A stretch of 6,385 nucleotides of DNA, taken from the NCBI GenBank assembly GCA_010671965.1, contig JAAHIC010000276.1, forward strand, positions 1 to 6,385, read 5' to 3'. This document shows positions 1 to 5,754 of this stretch, in pieces (the first letter of the stretch is position 1; the number at the start of each line of letters is the position of its first letter). The notes below the pieces were generated by a model that was given only the letters and a program-made list of their open reading frames with translations, made no database searches and was not told where the DNA came from. The DNA comes from Leptolyngbya sp. SIO4C5. Its GTDB lineage: Bacteria > Cyanobacteriota > Cyanobacteriia > Phormidesmidales > Phormidesmidaceae. Made by a program: the position numbers and the translations under genes.

Positions 1-35
1 TTGCTAGGGACGATCCGCTCTTGAGGGGTGCTCAT
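1..35 (-). CDS. gyrA: Probable DNA gyrase subunit A, N-terminal 11 codons only (partial)
   Basis: An ATG on the minus strand at 35-33 opens a frame that runs off the left edge and encodes MSTPQERIVPS. This resembles the start of many cyanobacterial GyrA proteins, in which a short (S/T)-rich segment with ERI(V/I)P precedes the conserved LRNEM..SYLEYAMSVIVGRALPD block; that block would lie outside the window. A GGAG element at 50-47 sits about 11 nt upstream of the ATG, a loose but usable ribosome binding site. GyrA would be the breakage-reunion subunit of the type II topoisomerase that introduces negative supercoils. The call rests on only 11 residues recalled from family knowledge, so a different protein is possible. 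The gene is divergent from the deacetylase gene. Confidence 0.55.
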   Translation of the reverse strand, partial: MSTPQERIVPS

Positions 36-111
36 ACAGTAAAAAACTCCAAAATCTCAAGCATTCAGCAGATAAACGTTGATTTCTAGCGATAAAGCAG
101 TTTAGCGGCTG

Positions 112-127
112 AATATTTGCAAATATT
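112..127. promoter_or_regulatory. 16 bp perfect palindrome, candidate operator
   Basis: AATATTTGCAAATATT reads the same on both strands over all 16 bases. It lies between the divergent gyrA-like and deacetylase genes and covers the candidate -35 box at 117-122. Position and symmetry suit a dimeric repressor or other regulator. No known operator is recognised, and AT-rich palindromes can also arise by chance. Confidence 0.45.
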
Positions 128-144
128 TCGTTGCTGCGTATAAT
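117..144 (+). promoter_or_regulatory. Candidate sigma-70-type promoter for the deacetylase gene
   Basis: TTGCAA at 117-122 (4 of 6 consensus bases) is followed, after a 16 bp spacer, by a perfect TATAAT at 139-144. Transcription would begin near 151, leaving about 100 nt of leader before the ATG at 249. The perfect -10 box is the strongest part of the call. The -35 box lies inside the 112-127 palindrome. Confidence 0.55.
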
Positions 145-248
145 ATTCTATCACATTTATCTGTCTCACGACGGGGGGTTAGGCGGGTGAGCTAGGCTAA
201 AAACAGCACGGGTAAACACCTAATTTGCCACACCCTCAACCCTTTGTT

Positions 249-1190
249 ATGAAAGCTTTTTCCGTTATTTACTCAGACCAGTTTCTCAACCACGACACGG
301 GCCGCTATCATCCCGAAAATGCGGGCCGGCTGTCAGCGGTGACAGCTAGGCTCAAGCAGGCAAGCTGGTCTGAGCAGCTGGACTGGCGTTCTCCTAGTCA
401 GCGCGATGATGTCTTGACCTGGGTGGAACAGATTCACAATCCGCGCTACGTAGCGGCCCTCAGACAGCTCTGCAGCGAGGGGGGCGGACAAATTGACGGG
501 GATACCGTAGCCTCACCCCAAAGCTACGAAATTGCGCTGTTAGCGGTGAGTGCCTGGCTAGACGGGGTCGATCAGGTTTTGGCGACGGAACGGCCTGCTT
601 TCGCCCTGACCCGCCCACCAGGACACCATGCCGTCCGCGATCGCGGTATGGGATTTTGCCTATTTTCCAACGCGGCGATCGCCGCAAATTATGCCCTATC
701 GCGGCCAGTGGCGCAGCGAGTCGCCATTTTGGACTGGGATGTGCACCACGGCAATGGCACTCAGGCCATTGTTGAGTCCAATGCCCATATCTTCTACTGT
801 TCGCTGCACCAGTCTCCCTGCTATCCAGGCACCGGACGCGCCAGCGAAACCGGGCTGCACGACAATGTTTTGAACTTGCCGATGGCCGCAGGCAGCACCC
901 TGCAGAACTATCAGCCTATGTTCGAGCAGCAAATAGTCCCCCGCCTACAGGCATTCCAGCCTGATTTGCTGATTGTCAGCGCCGGATATGATGCCAACTA
1001 CGCTGATCCCCTGGCGGGAATAGCCCTACGCCCCTCGGATTACAAAATTTTTACCCAATATTGCCTAGCCATCACGCCCCGCATTCTGTTCGGCCTAGAA
1101 GGGGGCTATGACTATGACGCCCTCAGCGAGTCAGTTCTGATGACGGTGGAGCCTTGTTTATCTCAGAATCCGGCCTTGGCGGCTGGCTGA
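249..1190 (+). CDS. Histone deacetylase family (class II-type) zinc amidohydrolase
   Basis: This 313-residue protein has the arginase/deacetylase fold signatures across its length. Numbering is from the ATG at 249. RPPGHHA at 122-128 supplies the paired active-site histidines (126, 127). DWDVHHGNGTQ at 162-172 supplies zinc ligands Asp164 and His166, SAGYDA carries the third ligand Asp248, and LEGGY carries the transition-state tyrosine (Tyr287). All catalytic positions appear intact. No signal peptide is visible, so it is probably cytoplasmic. Bacterial members remove acetyl groups from acetyl-lysine, acetylpolyamines or similar amides; the substrate here cannot be read from sequence. A TTG at 225 extends the frame by eight residues, but the ATG gives the family-like start KAFSVIYSDQF, so I chose it. 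No clear Shine-Dalgarno precedes either start. The gene converges on the M23 peptidase gene, 14 bp away. Confidence 0.93.
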   Translation: MKAFSVIYSDQFLNHDTGRYHPENAGRLSAVTARLKQASWSEQLDWRSPSQRDDVLTWVEQIHNPRYVAALRQLCSEGGGQIDGDTVASPQSYEIALLAVSAWLDGVDQVLATERPAFALTRPPGHHAVRDRGMGFCLFSNAAIAANYALSRPVAQRVAILDWDVHHGNGTQAIVESNAHIFYCSLHQSPCYPGTGRASETGLHDNVLNLPMAAGSTLQNYQPMFEQQIVPRLQAFQPDLLIVSAGYDANYADPLAGIALRPSDYKIFTQYCLAITPRILFGLEGGYDYDALSESVLMTVEPCLSQNPALAAG

Positions 1191-1204
1191 GGTTAAACAA
1201 TCTG

Positions 1205-1885
1205 TCAGCGTGCCGAGGCTTGTTGGCTGTACATAGCCCGCAGCACCAAAGCCGGATCTACCCAGCTACCGCGATACTTTAGCCCCCAGTGGAGGTGTGG
1301 GCCTGTGGTGCGCCCGGTCATGCCCACACGGCCAATGCGGGCACCTGAGCCGATTTGCTGCCCTTCAACAATGCGAACGCCACCGTCGCGGTCAAGTAGG
1401 GTGCGCTGGCCGCTCTCCGTGGTGACGTAGCCATGCATGTGACAGTAAACGTGAGTCCATTCCCCTGACTCAACGATGACGGAAGTGCCACAGGCGCTAT
1501 CATCTGAGACTTCGACCACTCGTCCGGCCCACCAGTTGCGGATATAGCTGCCGGAGGGAGCGGCCATGTCTAGGCCGTAGTGAAACTGGCTGGCACCGCC
1601 GTAGGGAGAATTTCGATAGCCAAAAGGAGAGGTATAGGCTTGAAAATTTTCTACCGGGAAAGACGCAGAGGCCCAGGCATACTGCTGCGTTGCTGCCCGT
1701 CCTGGCTCAAGGGCATCAGCTTTTTGAGGGCGGGGGTTATTTTCTGCCACGCCCCACAGCAACAGCCCAGAAACCAGCAAGGCTCCGGTGTAGCGAGCGG
1801 TCTGCGATCGCAGACTATTTTTCATCTGCTGGAGATGAGCGCGACGAGCAGAAATATGGGGAAGGTGTGAGGTAAAACGCTTCAT
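1205..1885 (-). CDS. M23 (LytM-type) zinc peptidase, membrane-anchored
   Basis: The 226-residue product is a predicted cell-wall endopeptidase. Residues 1-32 are basic and cytoplasmic-looking, about 33-47 form one hydrophobic segment (signal anchor or uncleaved signal), and the M23 domain occupies about 80-220. Metal ligands are visible as HYGLD (His102, Asp106) and HLH (His197, His199; the second is the ligand). His149 in YCHMHG matches the other catalytic histidine. Cys132 and Cys148 could form a disulfide outside the membrane. M23 enzymes cut peptide cross-links in peptidoglycan; some homologues are inactive activators, but the intact motif argues for activity. A TTG at 1909 adds eight residues; the ATG at 1885 (MKRFTSHL) is the more likely start, though neither has a clear ribosome binding site. 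The leader is structured (see 1929-1985). Confidence 0.9.
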   Translation of the reverse strand: MKRFTSHLPHISARRAHLQQMKNSLRSQTARYTGALLVSGLLLWGVAENNPRPQKADALEPGRAATQQYAWASASFPVENFQAYTSPFGYRNSPYGGASQFHYGLDMAAPSGSYIRNWWAGRVVEVSDDSACGTSVIVESGEWTHVYCHMHGYVTTESGQRTLLDRDGGVRIVEGQQIGSGARIGRVGMTGRTTGPHLHWGLKYRGSWVDPALVLRAMYSQQASAR

Positions 1886-1928
1886 AAGGTAACCAAGAGC
1901 TGAAGTCAAAATTGGCTATCGCTGAGCG

Positions 1929-1985
1929 GGGCAGCTATCTACCCTGAGGGGGCAACTAACAAGCTTTAGCTTGATAGCTTAGCCC
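1929..1985 (-). repeat. Nested inverted repeats in the M23 gene leader
   Basis: An outer stem pairs 1929-1939 (GGGCAGCTATC) with 1973-1985 (GATAGCT, two unpaired bases TA, then GCCC), 11 base pairs in all. It encloses two small hairpins: CCC-TGA-GGG at 1942-1950 and a palindrome around AAGCTTTAGCTT at 1961-1972. The layout resembles a three-way junction RNA. It lies 44 nt upstream of the M23 ATG. I do not recognise a known riboswitch; it could be an mRNA leader element, a terminator for the upstream gene, or a protein binding site. The rest of the 1886-2094 gap shows no other clear element. Confidence 0.4.
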
Positions 1986-2013
1986 AATATGGGACATGGC
2001 GAAAAGCTGACAA
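1986..2013 (-). promoter_or_regulatory. Weak candidate promoter for the M23 peptidase gene
   Basis: On the minus strand TTGTCA (2013-2008, 5 of 6 consensus bases) is followed after 16 bp by CATATT (1991-1986, 4 of 6). The start would fall near 1979, inside the outer arm of the inverted repeat at 1929-1985, so promoter and full stem-loop do not fit comfortably together. Treat as tentative. Confidence 0.25.
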
Positions 2014-2094
2014 AAAAATTAACGTTTCAGCCTGACACAGGAGCCGATCAGGGGCAATAACTGTCTCACTATGAGGCCGATTATCAAAGCTTGC

Positions 2095-2571
2095 TTAGGC
2101 GTCCTTGACCAAGATAGAGCCGGATTCTTGCTTGACCTCGTAGGTTGTCAAAGCCTGAGGGGCAGGGCCGCTAGCAACGGTTCCATCTGGCTGAAACTGA
2201 GAGTTATGGCAAGGACAGACAAAAAGATTTTGATCAGACTGCCACTCTACGGTACAGCCCGCATGGGTACAGGTAGGATTGACCGCAATTAGGTCGTCGG
2301 CTGAAGCCGCCTCTGGATTAGAAATGACCAGGACGGGGCCGACTGCCGCTGTCTCATTTAGAAGCTGGCCGCTCTGAGTCAACTCTTCTACCGTGCCCAC
2401 GGCTTCAAACTCGGCGGTTGCAGCCGCTGAGCTATCGGCTGTGTCTGAGCTGTCACTCGCTGGGGGAGCCGTTGAATCGGCGGTTTGACTATTACAGGCT
2501 GCTAAAACTACGGGCAGAGAGGCTGCCAGCGTACCCACACTCATCCAAGAGACAAATTCGCGCCGCTTCAT
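2095..2571 (-). CDS. Rieske [2Fe-2S] protein with Tat-type signal and lipobox
   Basis: The 158-residue product has a complete Rieske cluster site: CTHAGC at 101-106 and CPCH at 119-122. Cys101, His103, Cys119 and His122 would bind the 2Fe-2S cluster, and Cys106 with Cys121 would form the usual disulfide. The N-terminus carries a twin arginine (KRREFVSWM, 2-10), a hydrophobic stretch about 11-25 and a lipobox-like LAAC ending at Cys26, so export by Tat followed by lipid anchoring is likely. Residues about 29-52 are a Ser/Thr/Ala/Asp-rich linker, which would tether the cluster domain off the membrane. This differs from PetC of cytochrome b6f, which is longer and keeps an N-terminal membrane helix; no cytochrome b gene is adjacent. 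It probably transfers electrons outside the cytoplasmic membrane, or in the thylakoid lumen, with an unknown partner. The start at 2571 is supported by the ribosome binding site at 2581-2576. Confidence 0.9.
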   Translation of the reverse strand: MKRREFVSWMSVGTLAASLPVVLAACNSQTADSTAPPASDSSDTADSSAAATAEFEAVGTVEELTQSGQLLNETAAVGPVLVISNPEAASADDLIAVNPTCTHAGCTVEWQSDQNLFVCPCHNSQFQPDGTVASGPAPQALTTYEVKQESGSILVKDA

Positions 2572-2575
2572 GGGA

Positions 2576-2581
2576 CTCCTT
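2576..2581 (-). promoter_or_regulatory. Strong ribosome binding site of the Rieske gene
   Basis: AAGGAG on the minus strand lies 4 nt before the ATG at 2571. It is the clearest Shine-Dalgarno in the window and fixes the start used for the Rieske gene. Confidence 0.7.
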
Positions 2582-2662
2582 AGAAAACCAAAGCAATATG
2601 CCCGGACTCAAGCACATCTCAGCCCAGAGTAGCATGACACTCAGGTTTGAGCTGTGGCAATT

Positions 2663-3295
2663 TCAGCGGCGCTGCATGAGGGCTAGATGTTCTTCGCCCT
2701 GACGGGCTGGGACCGAGTTTTTAACGGGCGAGAGAGTGCTCACTGTAAAGTGCGAACTGAAGCGATCGCGAATTTCTGCTGCGCTGGTACCATAGGGCGG
2801 GCCGCCGCCGCGACTGTGGGTGAAGAAAACCGCCAAAAACTGCCCTTGAGGTGGCAAAAGCTGGTAGACCAGTTCGACATACTGCGATCGCAAACTGGGA
2901 TCAATGGCGCAGAAACAGGTGTGCTCTACCACATAATCAAACTGGTGAGCAAACTCCGGGACTAAGTCAAAAATATCGCGCTGGATAAAATGGGCCGTCA
3001 GTTGGCGCTGCTCAGCACTGGCCCTAGCCGCCGCGATCGCTGAGGGAGCGTAGTCCACGCCCCACACCTCAAACCCGTTTTCAGCAAAAAACAAGGCATC
3101 ATGTCCCCGACCGCAGCCAAGGAAAATTGCTCGACCGGGTGGTGGCATTACCTGCCGGAACCAGGCAACAAACGCGGGAGAGGGCTGGCCCAAGTCCCAG
3201 CGGGGCGACCCGGCCTGATACCGCTGCTCCCAAAATGCTGGTCTCAAACTATCAGCCGCCTCAGAGCTATCAGAACTAGAAATTGGATTGGTCAT
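2663..3295 (-). CDS. SAM-dependent methyltransferase, TPMT (thiopurine/thiol methyltransferase) family
   Basis: The 210-residue protein has a class I methyltransferase fold of the TPMT type. FWEQRYQAG...WDLGQPSPAF at 21-42 is the family's N-terminal signature. FLGCGRGHD at 58-66 is the SAM-binding glycine loop. VWGVDYAPSAI at 78-88 carries the acidic residue (Asp81) expected to hold the SAM ribose. EHTCFCAIDP at 124-133 and the GGPPYGTS segment near 164-171 are also family-like. Members methylate sulfur, selenium, tellurium or halide acceptors, often for detoxification; the true substrate cannot be told from sequence. No signal peptide is seen, so it is cytoplasmic. Its ATG lies 5 bp after the stop of the propeller-transglutaminase gene, which implies co-transcription and possibly translational coupling, since no strong ribosome binding site precedes it. 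Its N-terminal 16 residues are serine-rich and probably disordered. Confidence 0.88.
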   Translation of the reverse strand: MTNPISSSDSSEAADSLRPAFWEQRYQAGSPRWDLGQPSPAFVAWFRQVMPPPGRAIFLGCGRGHDALFFAENGFEVWGVDYAPSAIAAARASAEQRQLTAHFIQRDIFDLVPEFAHQFDYVVEHTCFCAIDPSLRSQYVELVYQLLPPQGQFLAVFFTHSRGGGPPYGTSAAEIRDRFSSHFTVSTLSPVKNSVPARQGEEHLALMQRR

Positions 3296-3300
3296 AGATT

Positions 3301-4995
3301 TTAGGCAGATGACGCCAGTTTTAAGGGCAGTTCTTGCAGGATCTTAAATCGAACGTGGTTGATTGCCAGATCCCCCAGCCTGACCTCCGGTTCGCCCGCT
3401 GCCTGCAGCCGTTCAAAGGAAACTTCTTTGCTCATTTCGACGTGGTACCAGGGCAGTCCCATAAAAAAGCGGGTAGGATAGGGCCCCCCTTCGATGATGT
3501 CGTCTACGTTGGACTCCATCGGCAGCCAGCCGATTCCTGGGGCGTAGAACTCAATCCAAACGTGATTAAAATCTGGCTCTAGCAGCACCCCTAGGCGATC
3601 GGCCTGGGGCGGACATTTGTAGCGCCCCACGGTGCGACAGGCGATACCGTTCAGACGACACAGGGCCAGCAACAGTCCCACGTATTCGCCACAGGAACCC
3701 ACGCCGCGCTCTAGCACCACATCAGGCGTATCGATGCGGGGACGAATGCCATAGGATAGGCGATCGTAAACGTAGTTGCGAATGCGCAATACCTGGCGTA
3801 GCAGGTTGGTTTCAGTGCCCACGGCTTCTCTAGCGGCGGCCTGAATAATTGGCTTGTCCATCGCCAGTTCGTCATCATCAATCAGATAGCGCTGGCGAAA
3901 CTCGGTTGACAGGGGCTGGCTCCTCTCTACCTGACGCGGTGTGAGCTGATATTTGATGCCGCCCACTTCAATCAGCGCTTTCCAGCCGAAGAGATGACTT
4001 TCGTGGGGATGTAGGCGGTCAAACTTAAAGACGGCGATCTGCTGACCGTTTTCCTGCTCTAGGGTAAAGGGCAGGCCAATCGGTTCTACATGCCGCAAAA
4101 CCTGGCGATCGGTCGTGGCAGGCAGCGCCATACGCCACTCTAGCTGGTCAAGCTGCAGCTCATCGAGGGGAGCAATTTCCTCGACATAGCTCATCTCTAA
4201 GAGATAGCGATTGGACAGGGTGCAGTGCTTATCGGCATTATGACAAAACTGCAGGGCGTGAATAAAAGTGCGATCGCGAAAAGTGAGCTGATGGGGATTT
4301 TCTGAGTTGGGATCGTCGCGAATGTAGGGTTCTTCAAAGGTGTAGGCAACCCACAGCCTGCCAGCCTGCGGATCTGTCTTCGGCAAAACGGCAATACCTG
4401 TTGGAGAGGCAAACGGCGTCAGCAGACTGGTGATAATGTCTCCCGTAGCCCGATCTAAGCAGTAAACCGTCTGCTCAGTTTGATCGCACAGCCATAGATA
4501 CTCGCCTGAAACCGCAATATTCTCAATGCCAATGCCTGGCGCGGGCAATTTGGTGATCTGCTGCCCGGTCTCTCGGCTCAAGACGAAGATATAACCAGCC
4601 TTTTGGCAGCTTGCGTAGAGCGTGGTGCCCCAGATGGCTACGCCATCAATTGGATAGGGTAGGGTGGTAAAGAGCTGCGGCTCTGGCTGCTCTAGCGGAC
4701 AGCTCAGTAATTCGTGCCCCCGGCTAATCCATAGCGTTCCATCCCAAACAGCCAATCCGGTGGCGTCTAAAAAGGGTTCTGTGCTGCGAGCATTGAGGAT
4801 AGTGGCATTGCTAGTCGCTGGATCAATGCGGAGGAGATACCCTCTCAAGGCATCGATCGCCAGCAGACTGTTGTGCCAAACCGTGATGCCGTGTAGGGCA
4901 TAGGCTCCCACAGGGCGAATTAAATTTTGAGCGACTTCGGCTCGAACAAGGGCAGATTTCAGTTCGTCTACAGGGGGGCTATAAAAATCAGACAT
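3301..4995 (-). CDS. Beta-propeller-like region fused to a transglutaminase-like domain
   Basis: This 564-residue protein has two parts. Residues about 30-225 contain at least five blade-like repeats with a G(I/L/V)(A/T)(V/I)W pattern (GITVW at 36, GLAVW at 80, GVAIW at 118, NIAVS at 159, GIAV at 200), some ending in a D-x-x-T-G turn, as in NHL/YncE-like propellers. After a linker and a probable beta-rich region (about 290-360), residues about 380-500 match a transglutaminase-like core: GSCGEY with nucleophile Cys435, FNHVW with His478, and GWLPMESN, where Glu494 sits at the usual Asp position. Such domains act as cysteine proteases, transamidases or peptide-binding folds; the substrate is unknown. 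No signal peptide or membrane segment is visible, so it is likely cytoplasmic. The start ATG at 4995 has no obvious ribosome binding site. It is the first gene of a probable pair with the methyltransferase. Confidence 0.85.
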   Translation of the reverse strand: MSDFYSPPVDELKSALVRAEVAQNLIRPVGAYALHGITVWHNSLLAIDALRGYLLRIDPATSNATILNARSTEPFLDATGLAVWDGTLWISRGHELLSCPLEQPEPQLFTTLPYPIDGVAIWGTTLYASCQKAGYIFVLSRETGQQITKLPAPGIGIENIAVSGEYLWLCDQTEQTVYCLDRATGDIITSLLTPFASPTGIAVLPKTDPQAGRLWVAYTFEEPYIRDDPNSENPHQLTFRDRTFIHALQFCHNADKHCTLSNRYLLEMSYVEEIAPLDELQLDQLEWRMALPATTDRQVLRHVEPIGLPFTLEQENGQQIAVFKFDRLHPHESHLFGWKALIEVGGIKYQLTPRQVERSQPLSTEFRQRYLIDDDELAMDKPIIQAAAREAVGTETNLLRQVLRIRNYVYDRLSYGIRPRIDTPDVVLERGVGSCGEYVGLLLALCRLNGIACRTVGRYKCPPQADRLGVLLEPDFNHVWIEFYAPGIGWLPMESNVDDIIEGGPYPTRFFMGLPWYHVEMSKEVSFERLQAAGEPEVRLGDLAINHVRFKILQELPLKLASSA

Positions 4996-5122
4996 TATAG
5001 GTTAGCAGGTAGGATAGAGCAGTCGATAAGACCCGGAAGCAGCGGTCAAGATTGGCCCTTAATTTTCCCGTTATTATCTCTTCAACTTATTTAACATAAG
5101 ACTCTCTCGCTAAAATCTTTCA
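4996..5122. promoter_or_regulatory. Divergent promoter region with a small inverted repeat
   Basis: This 127 bp gap separates the minus-strand propeller-transglutaminase gene from the plus-strand membrane protein gene and should hold promoters for both. CTTAT-TTAAC-ATAAG at 5086-5100 is a perfect 5 bp inverted repeat. TAAAAT at 5111-5116 is a fair -10 box only 6 bp before the ATG at 5123, which would give a leaderless or nearly leaderless mRNA, but no good -35 box accompanies it. No convincing promoter is seen for the minus strand. Confidence 0.35.
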
Positions 5123-5506
5123 ATGCTTACAGAACTCTTTCCTTTTGACCTGCAGCAAATCAACACAGCAACAATCGCTGGAGCGACATTATGGGCATTA
5201 GCGCTGTATTTAGCTTTCTCGCCCGTAGCCGAATGGGTGACGGAACAGCTCAATCGCTGGTTTAATTTTGCTGAGCGATCGCTCTATACCTCCCAGCAAG
5301 AGTTTGAGCGGACGCGGAAAGGACGAGAATCTCAAAATGCCTTCTATGCATCGATCTTTAGCATTGTGCCGTTTATTTTAGTCGGTATCTTAGCGGAAAT
5401 TGGGATTGAGTTAAGTTTAGGGCGGAGCTGGGCCATTAGCGTTGGCATGATTGCCTGCATTGGCAGCGGCGTGTACGAGCTAGGCCGCCGCGATGGTTCT
5501 GCCTGA
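5123..5506 (+). CDS. Small membrane protein of unknown function
   Basis: I do not recognise this 127-residue protein. Hydrophobic segments at about 17-35, 73-95 and 100-118 suggest three membrane helices. A polar stretch between the first and second (about 36-72, with WFNFAERSLYTSQQEFERTRKGRES) carries many charged residues, while the tail (GRRDGSA) is short and basic. The positive charges around 63-68 and at the C-terminus hint at their lying on the cytoplasmic side, but topology is inferred only. Codon and base use match the neighbours, and a HIP1 site lies inside it at 5275-5282, so it looks native and truly coding. No Shine-Dalgarno precedes the ATG. It is followed by a 248 bp gap before the cysteine synthase, so co-transcription with that gene is not assured. 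Confidence 0.75.
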   Translation: MLTELFPFDLQQINTATIAGATLWALALYLAFSPVAEWVTEQLNRWFNFAERSLYTSQQEFERTRKGRESQNAFYASIFSIVPFILVGILAEIGIELSLGRSWAISVGMIACIGSGVYELGRRDGSA

Positions 5507-5516
5507 AGGCTTGAGA

Positions 5517-5541
5517 GAACGAGTTAGGCGTGACGCCGTTC
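5517..5541 (+). terminator. Hairpin just after the membrane protein gene, possible terminator
   Basis: GGCG (5527-5530), TGA, CGCC (5534-5537) form a tight GC hairpin. GAAC (5517-5520) and GTTC (5538-5541) can pair outside it, with a 6 nt bulge on one side. It starts 11 nt after the stop at 5506. No T-tract follows, so it is not a classical Rho-independent terminator. The same GGCGT can instead pair with ACGCC at 5552-5556 as part of a 7 bp stem (TAGGCGT 5525-5531 with ACGCCTA 5552-5558), giving two competing folds. Confidence 0.3.
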
Positions 5542-5546
5542 AAGAT

Positions 5547-5574
5547 TTGAGACGCCTAGGGCTAGCGGTAGAAT
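5547..5574 (+). promoter_or_regulatory. Candidate sigma-70-type promoter for the cysteine synthase gene
   Basis: TTGAGA at 5547-5552 and TAGAAT at 5569-5574 each match the consensus at 5 of 6 bases, with a 16 bp spacer. Transcription would begin near 5581, leaving a leader of about 175 nt before the ATG at 5755. The -35 box touches the right arm of the 5525-5558 inverted repeat. Confidence 0.5.
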
Positions 5575-5600
5575 CTTCCCTGTCTCCTTGAACAGGGAAG
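5575..5600. repeat. Perfect 9 bp inverted repeat with 8 nt loop
   Basis: CTTCCCTGT (5575-5583) and ACAGGGAAG (5592-5600) are exact reverse complements around the loop CTCCTTGA. It lies directly downstream of the candidate -10 box. With no T-run on either side it is not a standard terminator. It may be a binding site or the 5' hairpin of the cysteine synthase leader. In the remaining stretch 5601-5754 I see no further clear element. Confidence 0.5.
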
Positions 5601-5754
5601 TGGCAGCAGCCGGGGGAGCTTGCGAGCAGCTAAAGCCTCGTCGAGTGCGCCAGCGCTGCGAATTTTGAGCTAGCAGGCTAAAAGTTTGTGTCTCAGTAGA
5701 TCCGAGGGAAGTTTTCCTAGAGAATAGGGAATGACCCCACGACAAAATTCAGGA

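Larger units (their letters stand above)
637..5282. repeat. Eight dispersed HIP1 octamers (GCGATCGC)
   Basis: Exact copies start at 637, 675, 1804, 2762, 2884, 3033, 4270 and 5275. One copy per about 65 kb would be expected by chance in balanced DNA; here it is about one per 800 bp. HIP1 is a known over-represented palindrome of many cyanobacterial genomes. All copies lie inside coding regions, in the deacetylase (two), M23 (one), methyltransferase (three), transglutaminase (one) and membrane protein (one) genes. Confidence 0.9.

Noticed and set aside
460..932. Overlapping minus-strand open frames inside the deacetylase gene
   Set aside because: Their translations are arginine- and proline-rich with no domain signal, while the plus-strand frame carries the complete catalytic site.
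1183..1211. Possible bidirectional terminator between the convergent deacetylase and M23 genes
   Set aside because: Only a 5 bp GCTGA/TCAGC match with a long loop and no T-tract; too weak to call.
1886..2094. c-di-AMP (ydaO) riboswitch upstream of the M23 peptidase
   Set aside because: It would suit the gene, but the conserved ydaO core sequences are not present on either strand of this gap.
2572..2662. Promoter for the Rieske gene in the 91 bp gap after the methyltransferase gene
   Set aside because: No -35/-10 pair with acceptable spacing was found on the minus strand, only a weak 4 bp CTCA/TGAG hairpin; the gene may be read from upstream.
2687..2965. Plus-strand open frame of 92 codons antisense to the methyltransferase gene
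   Set aside because: It overlaps a well-supported gene, has no recognisable motif, and is the kind of open frame expected opposite GC-rich coding sequence.
2390..3829. A 14 bp direct repeat (GTGCCCACGGCTTC) in the Rieske and transglutaminase genes
   Set aside because: Both copies encode the peptide EAVGT in frame in unrelated proteins and the flanks differ; best explained by chance and codon preference.
5553..5625. tRNA-like string: AGCGGTAGA followed by a hairpin resembling D and anticodon arms
   Set aside because: The hairpin has a 9 bp stem and an 8 nt loop rather than 5 and 7, there is no matching acceptor stem, and no T-arm GTTC-type loop sits at the right distance.
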